Numbered from the stretch's first letter, positions 26,128-36,011 are shown. The stretch: 64,000 nucleotides of DNA from Massilia pinisoli (GCF_024753285.1 NZ_JANUGW010000005.1:310001-374000), one strand, 5' to 3'. Notes: a model not told the origin generated them from the letters alone. A program made the numbers and translations.

Positions 26128-26811
26128 ATGAGCGACGTGGCAGAATTGACGATCCTGGTGCTGGAAGACCAGGGCCTGGTGCGCGCCGGCATGCGGGAAC
26201 TGATCCGGATCGCGCAGCCGGCCGCGCACATCGAAGAGGCGGCGACCTACGACGACGCGATCGCGCTGCTCGGCACGAAGCGGTTCGACCTCGCCTTCCT
26301 GGATTTCACGCTGAAATCCGAGAAGACGGGACTCGACGTGCTGAAATACCTGCGCGAACAGAATCTCGAGACCCGCGCCATCATGCTGTCGGCCCGCGCC
26401 GACCGGCCGCTGGTCCTCGAATGCATCCAGGCCGGCGCCTGCGGCTACATCCCGAAGGACATGGACCACGAAGGCATCTTCCAGCGCGCGCTGGACACCG
26501 TGTTCCAGGGCGGCATCTTCGTGCCGGTGACGGCGATGGCGCGCGACGGCATGCACACGCCGCCCGTCACGCCGCTGCCCAGCGTGCCCGCGGCCGAGCT
26601 GGGCGTGACGGGACGCTGCGCCGAAGTGCTGTACTACCTGTGCCAGGGCTTGCCGAACAAGACGATCGCCAGCAAGATGCAGGTCGAGGAAGGCACGATC
26701 CGCAAGGATTACGTGCCCAAGCTGTTCCGCATCTTCCAGGTCACGCGCCGCACCGAATTGCTGGTCGAGGTGTCGCGCCGCGGGGTCATCATCCCGCCGC
26801 TGCCCCACTGA
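26128..26811 (+). CDS. NarL/FixJ-type response regulator next to hrpB
   Basis: A 227-aa regulator. The receiver (about 5-125) has acidic ED (residues 12-13), phospho-Asp in LAFLDFTLKS, Ser in IMLSARAD and Lys in CGYIPKDMD. The LuxR-type HTH (about 155-220) includes LCQGLPNKTIASKM and EEGTIRKDYVPKLF. GGAG lies shortly upstream of the ATG. It is transcribed divergently from hrpB, so it probably controls that gene, taking the place of the OmpR-type HrpG of Xanthomonas and Ralstonia. The TPR hybrid kinase of the locus is a candidate phosphodonor. These links are inference. Confidence 0.8.
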   Translation: MSDVAELTILVLEDQGLVRAGMRELIRIAQPAAHIEEAATYDDAIALLGTKRFDLAFLDFTLKSEKTGLDVLKYLREQNLETRAIMLSARADRPLVLECIQAGACGYIPKDMDHEGIFQRALDTVFQGGIFVPVTAMARDGMHTPPVTPLPSVPAAELGVTGRCAEVLYYLCQGLPNKTIASKMQVEEGTIRKDYVPKLFRIFQVTRRTELLVEVSRRGVIIPPLPH

Positions 26812-26826
26812 GCGGCGCGGCGGGTT

Positions 26827-27309
26827 TCACGGGCATTCCCAGAACCAGCATTCGACGGCCTGCACATACACGTGGCCGCCCTCGCACGCGAGGCGGTGAT
26901 GCGAGTCGTGGCAGATCAGGTCGATGTGTCCCTGCGGGTCGTACGGCCCCCACAGGCCGACGAAGCGGATCACGCCGTGCCGGTCGCCGACGCGCTCGCG
27001 CAACAGCGCGGCGCCGAATTTTTCGGGTTCGCCCCAGATCGTGCACAGGTAGTTGGCCAGCGTCTCCTGCTTGATCTCGATGAACCTCCCACGGTACTTG
27101 CCCGCTTCGATCCTCAGGTAGCCGGCCGGGAGGTGGACGCCGGCGCCGTGAAGGGCGAGGCTCATGCGGATGGCGCAGGTGTTGCGCCAGTCCGAGTCGA
27201 GTATTTTTTCCGTGTGTCCGATCCAGCGCCACAGCTCTTCGGGCGGGACGTTGTACGGATCGGGGAAATGCGTGCGCAGCAGCGCATAGGGTGGTGTGGG
27301 CCTGAGCAT
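26827..27309 (-). CDS. tae4: T6SS peptidoglycan amidase effector, Tae4-like
   Basis: A 160-aa protein starting at ATG 27309 behind GGGAGGA. The Tae4 NlpC/P60-type active site is visible: Cys45 in NTCAIRMSLAL and His128 in PQGHIDLIC. The family motif YLCTIWGEPEKF lies at about residues 87-98. Known role: cuts the D-Glu-mDAP bond in the peptidoglycan of competing bacteria after T6SS delivery. It follows the immunity gene by 14 bp and completes an hcp-tai4-tae4 set. No other T6SS structural genes are in the window, so it needs a T6SS encoded elsewhere. Confidence 0.85.
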   Translation of the reverse strand: MLRPTPPYALLRTHFPDPYNVPPEELWRWIGHTEKILDSDWRNTCAIRMSLALHGAGVHLPAGYLRIEAGKYRGRFIEIKQETLANYLCTIWGEPEKFGAALLRERVGDRHGVIRFVGLWGPYDPQGHIDLICHDSHHRLACEGGHVYVQAVECWFWECP

Positions 27310-27323
27310 CGAGTCCTCCCGGG

Positions 27324-27755
27324 TCAAGGGCAGCAGCCATCGGGCGGACAAGGCCAGCGAATTTGCCACATGCGCACGAGATGATCCGATGCGCGCTCCT
27401 TCCGCTGCGCGGCCGTCAACTTGCGCAGGTAAGCCATCGCGTCCGCGCGCATGGCCTCGGGCGACTGCTTGTGCAGCTTGACGTGCGTGCGACCCGTGTA
27501 GCACCACAACCCGCTCTCGGTCGCGTCATAGACGCCCTTGATGTACTCGACGGCGTCGGCATTCCCCTGCTCCAGCCTGTGCAGCAACTGCGCACCGGTG
27601 AGCCACGGCGACGGCGCCGGAATCGTCTTGGCCGGCGTCCCCGGCATGATGAACGGATGCTCGTCATCCGGCACCTGGGTCACCGCCGCGGAGGACGCCG
27701 CCAGCATCAGGGCCAGCACGGCGGCGGCTGCACGCACGTTCGACAGGGCGCCCAT
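27324..27755 (-). CDS. tai4: T6SS amidase immunity protein, Tai4/Rap1a-like
   Basis: A 143-aa exported protein. The start MGALSNV at 27755 gives a signal peptide (VLALMLAASSAAV), and it begins one base after the hcp stop codon. The mature part has the Rap1a/Tai4 layout: a small helical domain (LLHRLEQGNADAVEYIKGVYDA) with paired cysteines (C100-region and C-terminal CPPDGCC). Known role: binds Tae4 in the periplasm and protects the producer. Position directly before the amidase gene supports the pairing. Confidence 0.8.
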   Translation of the reverse strand: MGALSNVRAAAAVLALMLAASSAAVTQVPDDEHPFIMPGTPAKTIPAPSPWLTGAQLLHRLEQGNADAVEYIKGVYDATESGLWCYTGRTHVKLHKQSPEAMRADAMAYLRKLTAAQRKERASDHLVRMWQIRWPCPPDGCCP

Positions 27756-27756
27756 G

Positions 27757-28248
27757 TCATGCGACCCGGTTGGTGGCAAGGTCCCAGCCGCCGGCGGTAT
27801 TGCCGCCCGCGCCGCCCGCGATGCGCTGCTGGGTGTAGCGCCACTTCACGCGGGAGAATTTCAGGCCGACGTGGTCCAGCATGCCGATGCCCGCGGCCAC
27901 GGACTGCGCCACGTCGCCGATCACCACGTTGTCCAGCTCGACCTCGTAATACTTGACGCGCGTGCCCTGGCCGTCCGCCCGGAAGAATTCGAACCGCGCC
28001 TTCGGGATCGTCCGGCCCATCGCGCAGTGCTGGGCCAGCAGCGGCGACGCCAGGTCGCACAGCTTGGTGAACGCCACTTCCGACAGTTCCGCGCGTTCGG
28101 CCGTGTGGCCGCCCGCCGTCGACGCCGTCGCGCTCCTGGGCTGGTGCAGCTTCCAGTTGACTGAAGCGCATTCGATCCAGCCGGGATGCTCGCCGTCGGC
28201 CGATTCGCCCCTGATGCCGTCGATCTGCAGATATACGTCGATTGCCAT
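27757..28248 (-). CDS. hcp: T6SS tube protein / amidase carrier, Hcp family
   Basis: A 163-aa Hcp-family protein starting at ATG 28248 behind GGAGG. Hcp features are the N-terminal strand AIDVYLQIDGIRGES, the segment GWIECASVNWKL, ASPLLAQHCAMG and VKYYEVELDNVVI. Hcp hexamers stack into the T6SS tube and chaperone small effectors inside the ring, which fits cotranscription with tae4/tai4. It lies 64 bp after the hybrid kinase gene at the end of the long T3SS operon, and only a weak hairpin separates them. Read-through from the T3SS operon is therefore possible. Confidence 0.88.
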   Translation of the reverse strand: MAIDVYLQIDGIRGESADGEHPGWIECASVNWKLHQPRSATASTAGGHTAERAELSEVAFTKLCDLASPLLAQHCAMGRTIPKARFEFFRADGQGTRVKYYEVELDNVVIGDVAQSVAAGIGMLDHVGLKFSRVKWRYTQQRIAGGAGGNTAGGWDLATNRVA

Positions 28249-28312
28249 CGCTGCCTCCGTGAAGTTGACGGGGCATCGTCGCAAACCCTGCGCCGGCAGG
28301 CGTTATTGGCGA

Positions 28313-30883
28313 TCAACCTCCGGCTGACGGCAGATCAACCGCAGTGCTGCCGCATGCGGCGCGGATGGTGGCCAGCAGCGCCGCCGCGCACACGGGCTTG
28401 CGCAGCACCGTCGCGTGTTCCAGCTCGTCCGTCAAAGCGACCCGCGCGCTCTCGCCGGTCAGCACGACGACGGGCAGCGCCCGGTCGAATTCGCGCGTCA
28501 CCACGCGCACGACGTCGCGCGCCGTGCGGCCGCCCGGCAGCGAATAGTCCGTCAGCACGAGGTCGGGCATGCGTTCGAGTCCCGGCAGCAGCGCTTCCAG
28601 CGCGGCCAGCGACTCGACCGATTCGTACAGCACCCGGTATTCGCGCAGCAGCACCTCCGTCGATTGGCGCACGAGGCCGTCGTCCTCGACGTACAGCACG
28701 TACAGGCCGGCGACGTCGGCCGCATCCGTGGGCGCGACGGTGGCCGCTACCGGGGCCGCCACGTCGCCTGCGCAGGCACGGGGTACGCTGACGGAAAAGC
28801 GGCTGCCGACGCCGGCCCGCGAGCGCAGCTTCAGGGCGTGGCGTTCGAGCAGCGCCAGCGACGATGCGACGATCGACAGGCCGAGACCGATGCCGCGGTT
28901 CCGGTCGCGCCCCGGATTGTCGACCTGGAAGAACGGTTTGAAGACCTGCTTCTGCAACGCGTCCGGGATGCCGACGCCGTTGTCGACGATGTCGACCCGG
29001 CAGTGGTGGCGCAGCCGCACGACGCCCACGACGACGACCGCACCGCCGGGTCGCGCGGGATCGCTGTACTTGATGGCGTTCGACAGCAGGTTGGCGAGCA
29101 CCCGGCCCAGCATCTGGCGGTCGCTGCGCACGGCCAGCGAGCCCTCGGCGGGCATGCGCAGCCGGATGGTCACCTGGCGCGGCTCGCTGAGCGGGCGCAG
29201 CGCCAGCACCGTCTCGGCGACCAGTTCGCCGAGGTCGAAGCTGCCGTACTCGGCGACGATGGCGCCGCATTCCAGCCGCGACAATTCCAGCACCGCGTTG
29301 AACGACGAGCGCATGGCGTTCGTCGCTTTCTGCGTCGTGTCGAGCAGCTCGCGGCCGCGGGCGACGTCGCCGCGGTCGAGCGCATGGCTGGCCGCACCGA
29401 GCAGGTTGCCGATGGCCTGCATCGGCTGGCGCAGGTCGTGCGCGGCCTCCGCGACGAACTGCGATTTCTTGTGGTTCTCGTGCAGCGCGCGGCGGCGCGA
29501 CCGTTCCTTGTCGCGGAACTTGAAGAAGCCCACGACGGCCACCAGCAGCGCCACCACGACGCCCAGCGCCAGTTCGAGCTTCTCGTTTTTCAACTCGGCC
29601 TGCTGCAACTGCGTCTTTTCGCGCAGCGCCGCAATCTCCTTCTGGCGCGCCGTGAATTCGAATTCGGACCGGATCTTCAACGTGGCGCGATCGAGCGCGT
29701 GCGCGGCGACGTCGTCCTTCAACGTGCCGAGCTCGCGCACCGTGGCATACGCGTCGCGGAACTGGCCGGCCCGCTCGTACGCCTTCGCCAGGCTGTCCAG
29801 CGTGTCGATGAGGGCCTCGTCGTTCTTGCCGGCCCGGTACACCGCCAGCGCCGCGCGCACCTCGCCCTCGCCCTGGCGCACGGCACCCAGTCCGATATGG
29901 CACAGGCCGATGTTCGCGCGCACGTCGGCGCTGTCGCCGGCGCCGGGATTCGGCGGCAGCAGCGCCAGCGCGCCCTCGGCCAGGCGCAGGCAGTCGGCGT
30001 AGCGGCCGGCCTTCCAGGCGTTTTGACTGCGCCTGAGCTGCATCCTCTCCTCGAGCTGCTTGTCGCCCACCAGCCGCGCCAGCGACAGCGCCTGCTGGCA
30101 AGCGCGTTCGGAGCGCTCAGGCTGAGCCAGCGCATCGTACAAGTCGCAGCGGCCCGCCGCCAGCGTGCCCTGCATCGCTTGCGCGTGCTGGGCGTCGACG
30201 ATCGCCTGCGCCTGCAGGTTGTAGTCGAGCGCCTGGCGGTAGTCGCCCATCTGCGTGTACAGCGTGCTGATGTTGTTCAGGGCGATCGCGCGGTGCAGGA
30301 CGTCGGTCCGGCTGCGGCCGTCCAGCAGGCCCAGCGCGGCGGTCTGGTGGCGCAGCGCGCTCTTCATGTCGCCCTGCTGCTCGGAACACATGGCGGCCGT
30401 GTCGTGCATGGCGGCGCTCGTGCGGTGCACGGCGCCGTCGTCGCGCGCGAGCGCCACCTCGATCAGCTGCACGCACTCGACCTGCCGGCTGTCGAACAGC
30501 GACAGCACGCGGGCCCGGTAGTTCTGCGCCCACAGCTCGCTCTGCAGATCGTGTTCGCGCGCGCCGAACGCAGCCAGCTCGTCGATGTAGCGGCGCGCCC
30601 GCTCGTCGTGTGCCTCGATGTAGAAGTTGACGAGGGTGTTCAGCGTCTTGCTGCGGTCGTCGAGCGTGGACGACGCCGGCATATGGTCGTGCAACGCCTG
30701 CAGCTGCGCCAGCGCCGCCTGGCGGTCGGTCTGGAACAGTCCGTGGATCCGCATCAGTTCCGCATGCACGGGCGTTTCCGGCGGCTCGGCCGCCTGCGCG
30801 GTGCCGGCACCGCTGAACGCCACACACGACAACCACACACCACGAAGGAACAAGGAACGCAGGACGGACATGACGACTTTCAT
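28313..30883 (-). CDS. TPR-containing hybrid sensor histidine kinase, coupled to sctT
   Basis: An 856-aa protein. A signal peptide or first helix lies at about 5-32, then a TPR-rich sensor domain (about 35-385; e.g. ALNNISTLYTQMGDYRQALDY) and a membrane helix near 415 (ELALGVVVALLVAVVGFFKF). The kinase core has phospho-His in EAAHDLRQPMQAIGNLL, LLSNAIKYSDPA, DNGVGIPDA and GIGLGLSIV. A C-terminal receiver has phospho-Asp in LVLTDYSLPGG. Its ATG overlaps the sctT TGA (ATGA), so it is translated with the export apparatus. T3SS operons of this class do not normally encode a kinase here. Its role in sensing secretion or envelope state is inference. Confidence 0.85.
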   Translation of the reverse strand: MKVVMSVLRSLFLRGVWLSCVAFSGAGTAQAAEPPETPVHAELMRIHGLFQTDRQAALAQLQALHDHMPASSTLDDRSKTLNTLVNFYIEAHDERARRYIDELAAFGAREHDLQSELWAQNYRARVLSLFDSRQVECVQLIEVALARDDGAVHRTSAAMHDTAAMCSEQQGDMKSALRHQTAALGLLDGRSRTDVLHRAIALNNISTLYTQMGDYRQALDYNLQAQAIVDAQHAQAMQGTLAAGRCDLYDALAQPERSERACQQALSLARLVGDKQLEERMQLRRSQNAWKAGRYADCLRLAEGALALLPPNPGAGDSADVRANIGLCHIGLGAVRQGEGEVRAALAVYRAGKNDEALIDTLDSLAKAYERAGQFRDAYATVRELGTLKDDVAAHALDRATLKIRSEFEFTARQKEIAALREKTQLQQAELKNEKLELALGVVVALLVAVVGFFKFRDKERSRRRALHENHKKSQFVAEAAHDLRQPMQAIGNLLGAASHALDRGDVARGRELLDTTQKATNAMRSSFNAVLELSRLECGAIVAEYGSFDLGELVAETVLALRPLSEPRQVTIRLRMPAEGSLAVRSDRQMLGRVLANLLSNAIKYSDPARPGGAVVVVGVVRLRHHCRVDIVDNGVGIPDALQKQVFKPFFQVDNPGRDRNRGIGLGLSIVASSLALLERHALKLRSRAGVGSRFSVSVPRACAGDVAAPVAATVAPTDAADVAGLYVLYVEDDGLVRQSTEVLLREYRVLYESVESLAALEALLPGLERMPDLVLTDYSLPGGRTARDVVRVVTREFDRALPVVVLTGESARVALTDELEHATVLRKPVCAAALLATIRAACGSTAVDLPSAGG

Positions 30884-31707
30884 CGGTTGGGCGCCGCGCC
30901 CAGCACGCCATGCCGGACGAAGCGCTCGAAATGCTCGAAGGTGAACGAGGTCTTCGCCTGTTCGGCGAAGGTGCCGGTCAACAGCACCAGCATCAGCAGC
31001 GCGACGGCGCCGCGCACCGGCTGGCTCAACGTGGTCGGCTCGAGCTTGTCGGCCGCCTTGGCCACGAGCCCGAACCCCAGGTCGATCAGCACCAGCACGA
31101 GCATCACGGGCGCCGCCAGCTTGACGGTGGCCGCCGCGATGCCGTCGACCTGGCTGATCAGGAAACTGTCGGCCAGCGCGTCCAGCGACGGCAAAGTCGC
31201 CGTCAGCGGCCACCAGCGGAACGAGGCGAAGATCGCCCCCAGCAGGAACAGCATGCCGCCGGAGACATAGAACAGCACGATCGCGAACTGGATCAGCACG
31301 TTCGACACGGGCGTGGCCTGCTCGCCGCGCAGCGGATTGCTGGTCTGGACGTTGTTGAAGCCCGCCATGTTGTCGATCACCACTCCCACGCTTTGCGCTA
31401 TCCAGAACACCGGCGACGCCACATAGCCGATCACCATGCCGATGAACATCTCCTTCCCCACCAGGATCAGCGCGGTCACGCCGTCCAGCCGCGCCAGCGT
31501 GTCGGCCGGCTGGCCGACCGCGATGAACCAGCCGATCAGGTACACCACGCCGTTGCGCGCGCCACCCGGCAGCACCTGGTCCGACGTCGCCGGCAGCACG
31601 ACGAACACCACCAGCAGCCGGATGCTGCACAGCGCCAGCAGGGTCACCACCGCGTACAGGCTTTCGTGCGCCTGCCACAGCGTGGCGAGGTTGTCGATGC
31701 CGTTCAT
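30880..31707 (-). CDS. sctT: T3SS export apparatus protein SctT (HrcT)
   Basis: A 275-aa inner-membrane protein of the FliR/SctT family with about six hydrophobic segments. Landmarks are SIRLLVVFVVLPATS, LVGKEMFIGMVIGYV and VDNMAGFNNVQTSNPLRGEQ, the last close to the family's conserved loop. The start at 31707 follows GGCGGAGG and overlaps the sctO stop (ATGA). It is part of the SctRST export gate. Confidence 0.9.
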   Translation of the reverse strand: MNGIDNLATLWQAHESLYAVVTLLALCSIRLLVVFVVLPATSDQVLPGGARNGVVYLIGWFIAVGQPADTLARLDGVTALILVGKEMFIGMVIGYVASPVFWIAQSVGVVIDNMAGFNNVQTSNPLRGEQATPVSNVLIQFAIVLFYVSGGMLFLLGAIFASFRWWPLTATLPSLDALADSFLISQVDGIAAATVKLAAPVMLVLVLIDLGFGLVAKAADKLEPTTLSQPVRGAVALLMLVLLTGTFAEQAKTSFTFEHFERFVRHGVLGAAPNR

Positions 31708-32213
31708 GCCGTCGCCTCCGCCCTGCCCGCGCCGCGCCGCGCCAGCGCCGCCTCGGCCGCTTCCTCGTCCTGCGCATCCTGCTGCGCCGCGTCGGCAAAC
31801 CGGGCTTCGTCGGCCAGGCGGCGCGCCAGGTCGTCGCGCCGCGCGGTGGCCGCGGCGATTTCCTGCCGAGTTTGCCGAATGTCGTCCCGTTTGTCCAAGA
31901 CATTTTGCTGCGCCGCACCCAGCGCGGCGCCGGCCGCGGCCCACCGGGCGGCGAGCTGGCCGCGCCACGCGTCGTACTCGAGGTACCGCTGCGGCGATAC
32001 GCCGGCCGCGCCGGCCAGTAGCGCGTCGAGCCGCGCGGCATGATCGGCCAGCGCGGCGTCGGCCACGGCGACGGCGGCGGCGCGCTGCGACGCGGCCTCC
32101 TCGGCCTCGGCCAGCGCCGCCCGGCGCGTGGCCAGCGTGCGCTCCAGGCGGCCGATGGCGCGCGTCGTGACCCCGTGCAGCGTGTGCCAGGGCGAGCGGC
32201 GGGCCCCGCTCAT
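31704..32213 (-). CDS. sctO: T3SS stalk protein SctO (HrpB7/YscO-like)
   Basis: A 169-aa, Ala-, Arg- and Glu-rich coiled-coil protein between the ATPase and SctT genes (residues about 20-160 are almost continuous helix, e.g. [19 protein letters not shown]). Sequence identity in this family is low, so the call rests on size, coiled coil and position. It corresponds to HrpB7 in Xanthomonas and FliJ in flagella, the stalk inside the ATPase ring. It overlaps both neighbours by ATGA junctions. Confidence 0.75.
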   Translation of the reverse strand: MSGARRSPWHTLHGVTTRAIGRLERTLATRRAALAEAEEAASQRAAAVAVADAALADHAARLDALLAGAAGVSPQRYLEYDAWRGQLAARWAAAGAALGAAQQNVLDKRDDIRQTRQEIAAATARRDDLARRLADEARFADAAQQDAQDEEAAEAALARRGAGRAEATA

Positions 32214-33541
32214 GATGCGAGCGCGGCCAGCTGCCGCAACGTGTCGCCGGGGTCCGCGCATTCGTCCGTCGCCTGGTTGAGGAAGGCGGCGATGGCGCCC
32301 TGGCGGGCGATGGCGTCGTCGGCCTCGGGGTCGGCGCCGGCCTGGTATTCGCCGATCTGCAGCAGCGTCTCGACGGCGTCGTACTTGGCCATCAGCGCGC
32401 GCACGCGGCCCGCGTGGGCGCGGTGGTCGGCGTCGACGACCTGGCTCATCACGCGGCTCAGGCTTCCGAGCACGTCGATCGCCGGGTACTGGTTGCGGGC
32501 GGCGATGCGGCGCGACAGGATGAGGTGGCCGTCGAGGATGCCGCGCACCTCCTCGCTGATCGGGTCGCTGCCGCTGTCGTCCTCGGCCAGCACCGTGTAC
32601 AGCGCCGTGATCGAGCCGTGCTCGCCCATGCCCGCCCGCTCCAGCAGGCGCGGAAGTTCCGCGAACACGGAGGGCGGAAAACCGCGCCGGGCCGGCGGCT
32701 CGCCCGCCGCGAGGCCGATCTCGCGCTGCGCGCGCGCGAAGCGGGTCAGCGAATCCATCATCAACAGCACACGCTGGCCGCGGTCGCGGAACCATTCGGC
32801 GATGGCGGTGCCGACGAAGGCGGCCTTGGCGCGCTCGATCGACGAGCGGTCGGACGTGGCGCACACGACGACGCTGCGCGCCATGCCGGCCGGCCCCAGC
32901 ACCATCTCCATGAATTCGCGCACCTCGCGGCCCCGTTCGCCGATCAGGACGATCACATTGACGTCGCTCGCGGTGCCGCGCGCCAGCATGCCCAGCAACG
33001 TGCTCTTGCCCACGCCGGCGGGCGCGAACACGCCCATGCGCTGGCCCTCGCCCAGCGTGGTCAGGCCGTCGATCAGGCGCACACCCGTCGGCAGCGCCGT
33101 GTCGATCAGCCGACGCGTCATCGGATTCGGCGCCGGCGCATGGATGCTGACGTGCTCCGCGCAATGCAGCGGACCGGCGCCGTCGATCGGGCGGCCGAAA
33201 CCGTCCAGCACGCGGCCGCGCAACTCGTGCCCGACACCCACCGCGAGCGGCCGCCCATGGCCCGTCACCCTGGTCGCGCGGCACAGTCCTTCGACGCTGC
33301 CGAACGGCGCCAGTACCGCGAGGTGGCGCGTGAAGCCGACCACCTCGGCCTGCTGCAGCAGGCTGCCGTCGGCCTGGCGCAGGTCGCACAATTCGCCCAA
33401 CTGGACGGCGAGGCCGCCCACGCGCAGCAACGTCCCCGTCACTTCGACGACCTTGCCGACGCGCGCCGCGACAGGCTGCGCGGCGACCGCCGCTTCCATG
33501 GCGTCGGCCAGCGCGTGCAATGCGTGCGCGCGGTCGTTCAT
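32210..33541 (-). CDS. sctN: T3SS ATPase SctN (HrcN)
   Basis: A 443-aa F1-type ATPase. Walker [10 protein letters not shown] is at 173-181, with the catalytic region [18 protein letters not shown], Walker [35 protein letters not shown] and the [21 protein letters not shown] motif. Unfolds and detaches effectors from chaperones such as the CesT-type protein at 43.1 kb. The start at 33541 overlaps the sctL stop; the frame is open further upstream but that lies within sctL. Confidence 0.95.
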   Translation of the reverse strand: MNDRAHALHALADAMEAAVAAQPVAARVGKVVEVTGTLLRVGGLAVQLGELCDLRQADGSLLQQAEVVGFTRHLAVLAPFGSVEGLCRATRVTGHGRPLAVGVGHELRGRVLDGFGRPIDGAGPLHCAEHVSIHAPAPNPMTRRLIDTALPTGVRLIDGLTTLGEGQRMGVFAPAGVGKSTLLGMLARGTASDVNVIVLIGERGREVREFMEMVLGPAGMARSVVVCATSDRSSIERAKAAFVGTAIAEWFRDRGQRVLLMMDSLTRFARAQREIGLAAGEPPARRGFPPSVFAELPRLLERAGMGEHGSITALYTVLAEDDSGSDPISEEVRGILDGHLILSRRIAARNQYPAIDVLGSLSRVMSQVVDADHRAHAGRVRALMAKYDAVETLLQIGEYQAGADPEADDAIARQGAIAAFLNQATDECADPGDTLRQLAALAS

Positions 33542-34209
33542 GGTGCCGTCTCCAGCGCGCGGTCGAGCGATTGGCGCAGCGCAGCCAGTTGGGCCGGCAG
33601 GCCGGCGTCGAGCACGCCGTCGTCCCATTCGCATACGCAGCTGCCGGGCGCCAGCGCCGCATCCTCGACGATGGCCGGGCGCACGGCCCAGGCGGTGCCG
33701 GCGAAGACCTGGTGCACGTGTGCCGCGTCGTCCGGGTGGATGGTCACCGTCAGGAACGAGGCCTGTTCCAGCTCGGCGCCGACGAGGTCCGCGGCGCGCC
33801 GGAACAGGCTCTCGCGCGGGGCGTCCGTCAACAGCTTGCGCGCGGCCGCGAACACGATGGCCGCCAGCCGTTCGCGCATCGCCATGAGTGCCGCCCGGCC
33901 GTCGCGCGCGCCCGCCTGCATGCGCGCGTGCGCATCCGCGAGGCCCTGGCGGTGGCCGGCCGCGTAGCCGAGCCGCGTGCTGCCGGCCGTACGCCGCTCG
34001 GCGTCGGCCTCGATCGCCGTCGCGCGCGCCTCCGCTGCGGCCACGATGGCGGCAGCCCGCTGTTCGGCCTCGGCCAGCAGCGCGGCGCCGCGGTCGTCGA
34101 GCGCCTGCGCCGCGGCATCCAGCGCCAGCACCCGCGCCAGGTCGTCGCGCCGCACGACGTCGCCGCCGACGCCAAGCAGGCCCGTGTCGCCTCTCAGCCA
34201 AATAACCAT
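33538..34209 (-). CDS. sctL: T3SS ATPase regulator/stator SctL (HrpB5)
   Basis: A 223-aa FliH/YscL-type protein. The N-terminal part is Ala/Glu coiled coil ([20 protein letters not shown]), and the C-terminal globular part includes [10 protein letters not shown] and [13 protein letters not shown], typical of the stator. It links the SctN ATPase to the SctQ sorting platform. It starts at ATG 34209 inside the end of sctK (16-bp overlap). Confidence 0.85.
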   Translation of the reverse strand: MVIWLRGDTGLLGVGGDVVRRDDLARVLALDAAAQALDDRGAALLAEAEQRAAAIVAAAEARATAIEADAERRTAGSTRLGYAAGHRQGLADAHARMQAGARDGRAALMAMRERLAAIVFAAARKLLTDAPRESLFRRAADLVGAELEQASFLTVTIHPDDAAHVHQVFAGTAWAVRPAIVEDAALAPGSCVCEWDDGVLDAGLPAQLAALRQSLDRALETAP

Positions 34210-34850
34210 GCCAACTCCGGATACAGGGTGGGAAGGAGCGCCGTCAGCGCGGCGCTGTCGCCGGTCGGCCCCTCGGCCAGGCCGCCGGCATGCGCGACGG
34301 CGCCCGCCGGCAGCACCACCTGCACGAGCCGGCGCAGCGTGGGGTCGCCCCACGCGCCGTCGCGCTCGAAGCGGGCGTAGCCGTCGACGGCCCAGTCCAG
34401 CAAGGTCGCGTGGTCCGGCCAGGCCGCAGGGCGATCGCTCGCGGCGTCGGCGCCGGCCGCGCGCAGGCCCGCCAGCGCCGGGGCACCGACGAACCCGCGC
34501 AGCCCGGCCAGCAGCGCACCGTCGACGCAGCGCGCCAGCGCGGCCCGGTGCGTGTACAGCGCACGCGCCGCCAGCACGACGAGCAGCGCGGGCTTGTCCA
34601 GCGTGGCCAGACGATGCGTCGGCGGCGTGAACGCGGCCGGCGCCACAGGCCCGAGCCGCAACCGGCTGCGCAGCAGCGCGCTGCGCCACAGCGGCGCGAG
34701 GTCCGGCGACGGCGGCACGAAGCCCTCGTCGCGCGCGAGTGCGTCGAGCCAGCTCGGGTCGATGTCGTCGGCCAGCCGCCGCAGGCGCGACTGGTAGGCC
34801 TGCAGCAGCAGCGACAGTTCGAGCACGGGCAGCAGTGGTGTCGCGTCCAT
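34194..34850 (-). CDS. sctK: T3SS sorting platform accessory protein SctK (HrpB4)
   Basis: A 218-aa soluble protein located between sctJ and sctL, the standard place of SctK. It is rich in Leu, Ala and Arg, with the segment [19 protein letters not shown] and a C-terminus [15 protein letters not shown]. The family is highly divergent, so position and length carry most of the call. The ATG overlaps the sctJ stop by one base (TAATG). Confidence 0.75.
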   Translation of the reverse strand: MDATPLLPVLELSLLLQAYQSRLRRLADDIDPSWLDALARDEGFVPPSPDLAPLWRSALLRSRLRLGPVAPAAFTPPTHRLATLDKPALLVVLAARALYTHRAALARCVDGALLAGLRGFVGAPALAGLRAAGADAASDRPAAWPDHATLLDWAVDGYARFERDGAWGDPTLRRLVQVVLPAGAVAHAGGLAEGPTGDSAALTALLPTLYPELAWLFG

Positions 34851-35608
34851 TACGCCACGCCCTCGCGCCGCGTCACGCGCGAGCGCAACCGCGCCAGCGC
34901 GGCGGCCGCCCAGGCGCGGCGGTGCAGCCGCCATGCGGCCAGCGCGAGCGCCAACGCCGCGAGCGCGGCCAGGCCGCCCCACAGCAGGCCGTGCGGCAAC
35001 CGCCCCACGCGCGGCGGCAGCGGCGCAGCGGCGGCGCCCTGCACCAGCACGACGCTGACGTTGTCGTAGCTGAGCCCCTCGACGCTGTGCACGACGAGGT
35101 TCTTGATGCCGGGGACGAGCGACGCGACGTCCGTATTCGGACGGTACTTGATGAACACGGACGCGCTGGGCGGCTTCACGACGCTAGCCAGCGGATCGTT
35201 GTTCGGCAGCGCGATCTCGACGTGCGCCAGCGCCACGCCGTCGATGTCGTTCAGCGTGCGCGCGAGCTGCTGCGAGACGCCGAAGATGAAGCGCACGCGC
35301 TCCTCCGTGGGCGTCGAGATCAGGCCGTCTTTCTTGAACATCTCGCCCAGGTTCGTGTACTTCGCATGCGGCAGGCCGTGCGCGTGCAGCGCTTCCATGG
35401 CGCGCGCGAAGTCGTCGTCGGCGACGCTGACGAGCCAGCTCTTGCCGTCGTCGGGCGAACTCTTGCTCGCGTCGATGCCGGCTTCCAGCAGCACGGTCAC
35501 CATGTCGTTGGCGTCGCCTTCGGACAGCTGCGCATACAGCTGCTTGCTGCAGCCGGCCAGCGCGGCGGCGAGGCACAGCAGCACAAGGAGGGATCGGAAG
35601 GTGGTCAC
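34850..35608 (-). CDS. sctJ: T3SS inner-membrane ring lipoprotein SctJ (HrcJ)
   Basis: A 252-aa lipoprotein. The signal ends in the lipobox LAGC with lipidated Cys20. Two ring-building motifs follow ([46 protein letters not shown]), and a C-terminal membrane helix lies at about 207-228 ([19 protein letters not shown]). It forms the inner MS-like ring with SctD. It is followed by sctK with a 1-bp overlap and lies 16 bp after sctI. Confidence 0.94.
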   Translation of the reverse strand: MTTFRSLLVLLCLAAALAGCSKQLYAQLSEGDANDMVTVLLEAGIDASKSSPDDGKSWLVSVADDDFARAMEALHAHGLPHAKYTNLGEMFKKDGLISTPTEERVRFIFGVSQQLARTLNDIDGVALAHVEIALPNNDPLASVVKPPSASVFIKYRPNTDVASLVPGIKNLVVHSVEGLSYDNVSVVLVQGAAAAPLPPRVGRLPHGLLWGGLAALAALALALAAWRLHRRAWAAAALARLRSRVTRREGVA

Positions 35609-35624
35609 GTCGGCTCCCGGTGGG

Positions 35625-36011
35625 TCATTGGTTCTTCATCAGTGTCTGGATCGCCGTCTTGCCGGATTCGGCCAGCGTGTTCACGACGTTCAGCTTGAAC
35701 GACAGCACCGCCATGTCGGACTGCATGTGCATGACGGCGGCGGCGGCTTCCGGCATGCTCGTCGTGTCGCCGATCGAGAACGACTGGATGGTCTCCAGCG
35801 TGGCCTTGGCGGCCTGGTCTTCGGCACCGACGATGCGGCTCAGCTGCGACGGGCCGTGCGCGTGCGTGTGGCCGGCGGGACCCTGGCCGATCTGCTGCAT
35901 CAAGGCGGCGAAGCGGTCGACGAGCGCGGGCGGCGCGGACGGTGCGGCTTCGGCCGGCGCGACGGGGGCCGCCGGGGCGACGGGCGAGACGGGGGGAAGG
36001 GGTGCGATCAT
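35625..36011 (-). CDS. sctI: T3SS inner rod protein SctI (HrpB2-like)
   Basis: A 128-aa protein in the hrpB2 position between hrpB1 and sctJ. The N-terminus is Pro/Ala-rich ([16 protein letters not shown]). The C-terminal region [37 protein letters not shown] helix, read here as [19 protein letters not shown], is typical of the rod protein that anchors the needle. It is itself an early T3SS substrate in Xanthomonas. Confidence 0.85.
   Translation of the reverse strand: MIAPLPPVSPVAPAAPVAPAEAAPSAPPALVDRFAALMQQIGQGPAGHTHAHGPSQLSRIVGAEDQAAKATLETIQSFSIGDTTSMPEAAAAVMHMQSDMAVLSFKLNVVNTLAESGKTAIQTLMKNQ

Noticed and set aside
31704..33662. One long minus-strand frame running through sctO and part of sctN
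   Set aside because: Only its 3' part (from ATG 32213) is sctO; the upstream part is an alternative frame of sctN.
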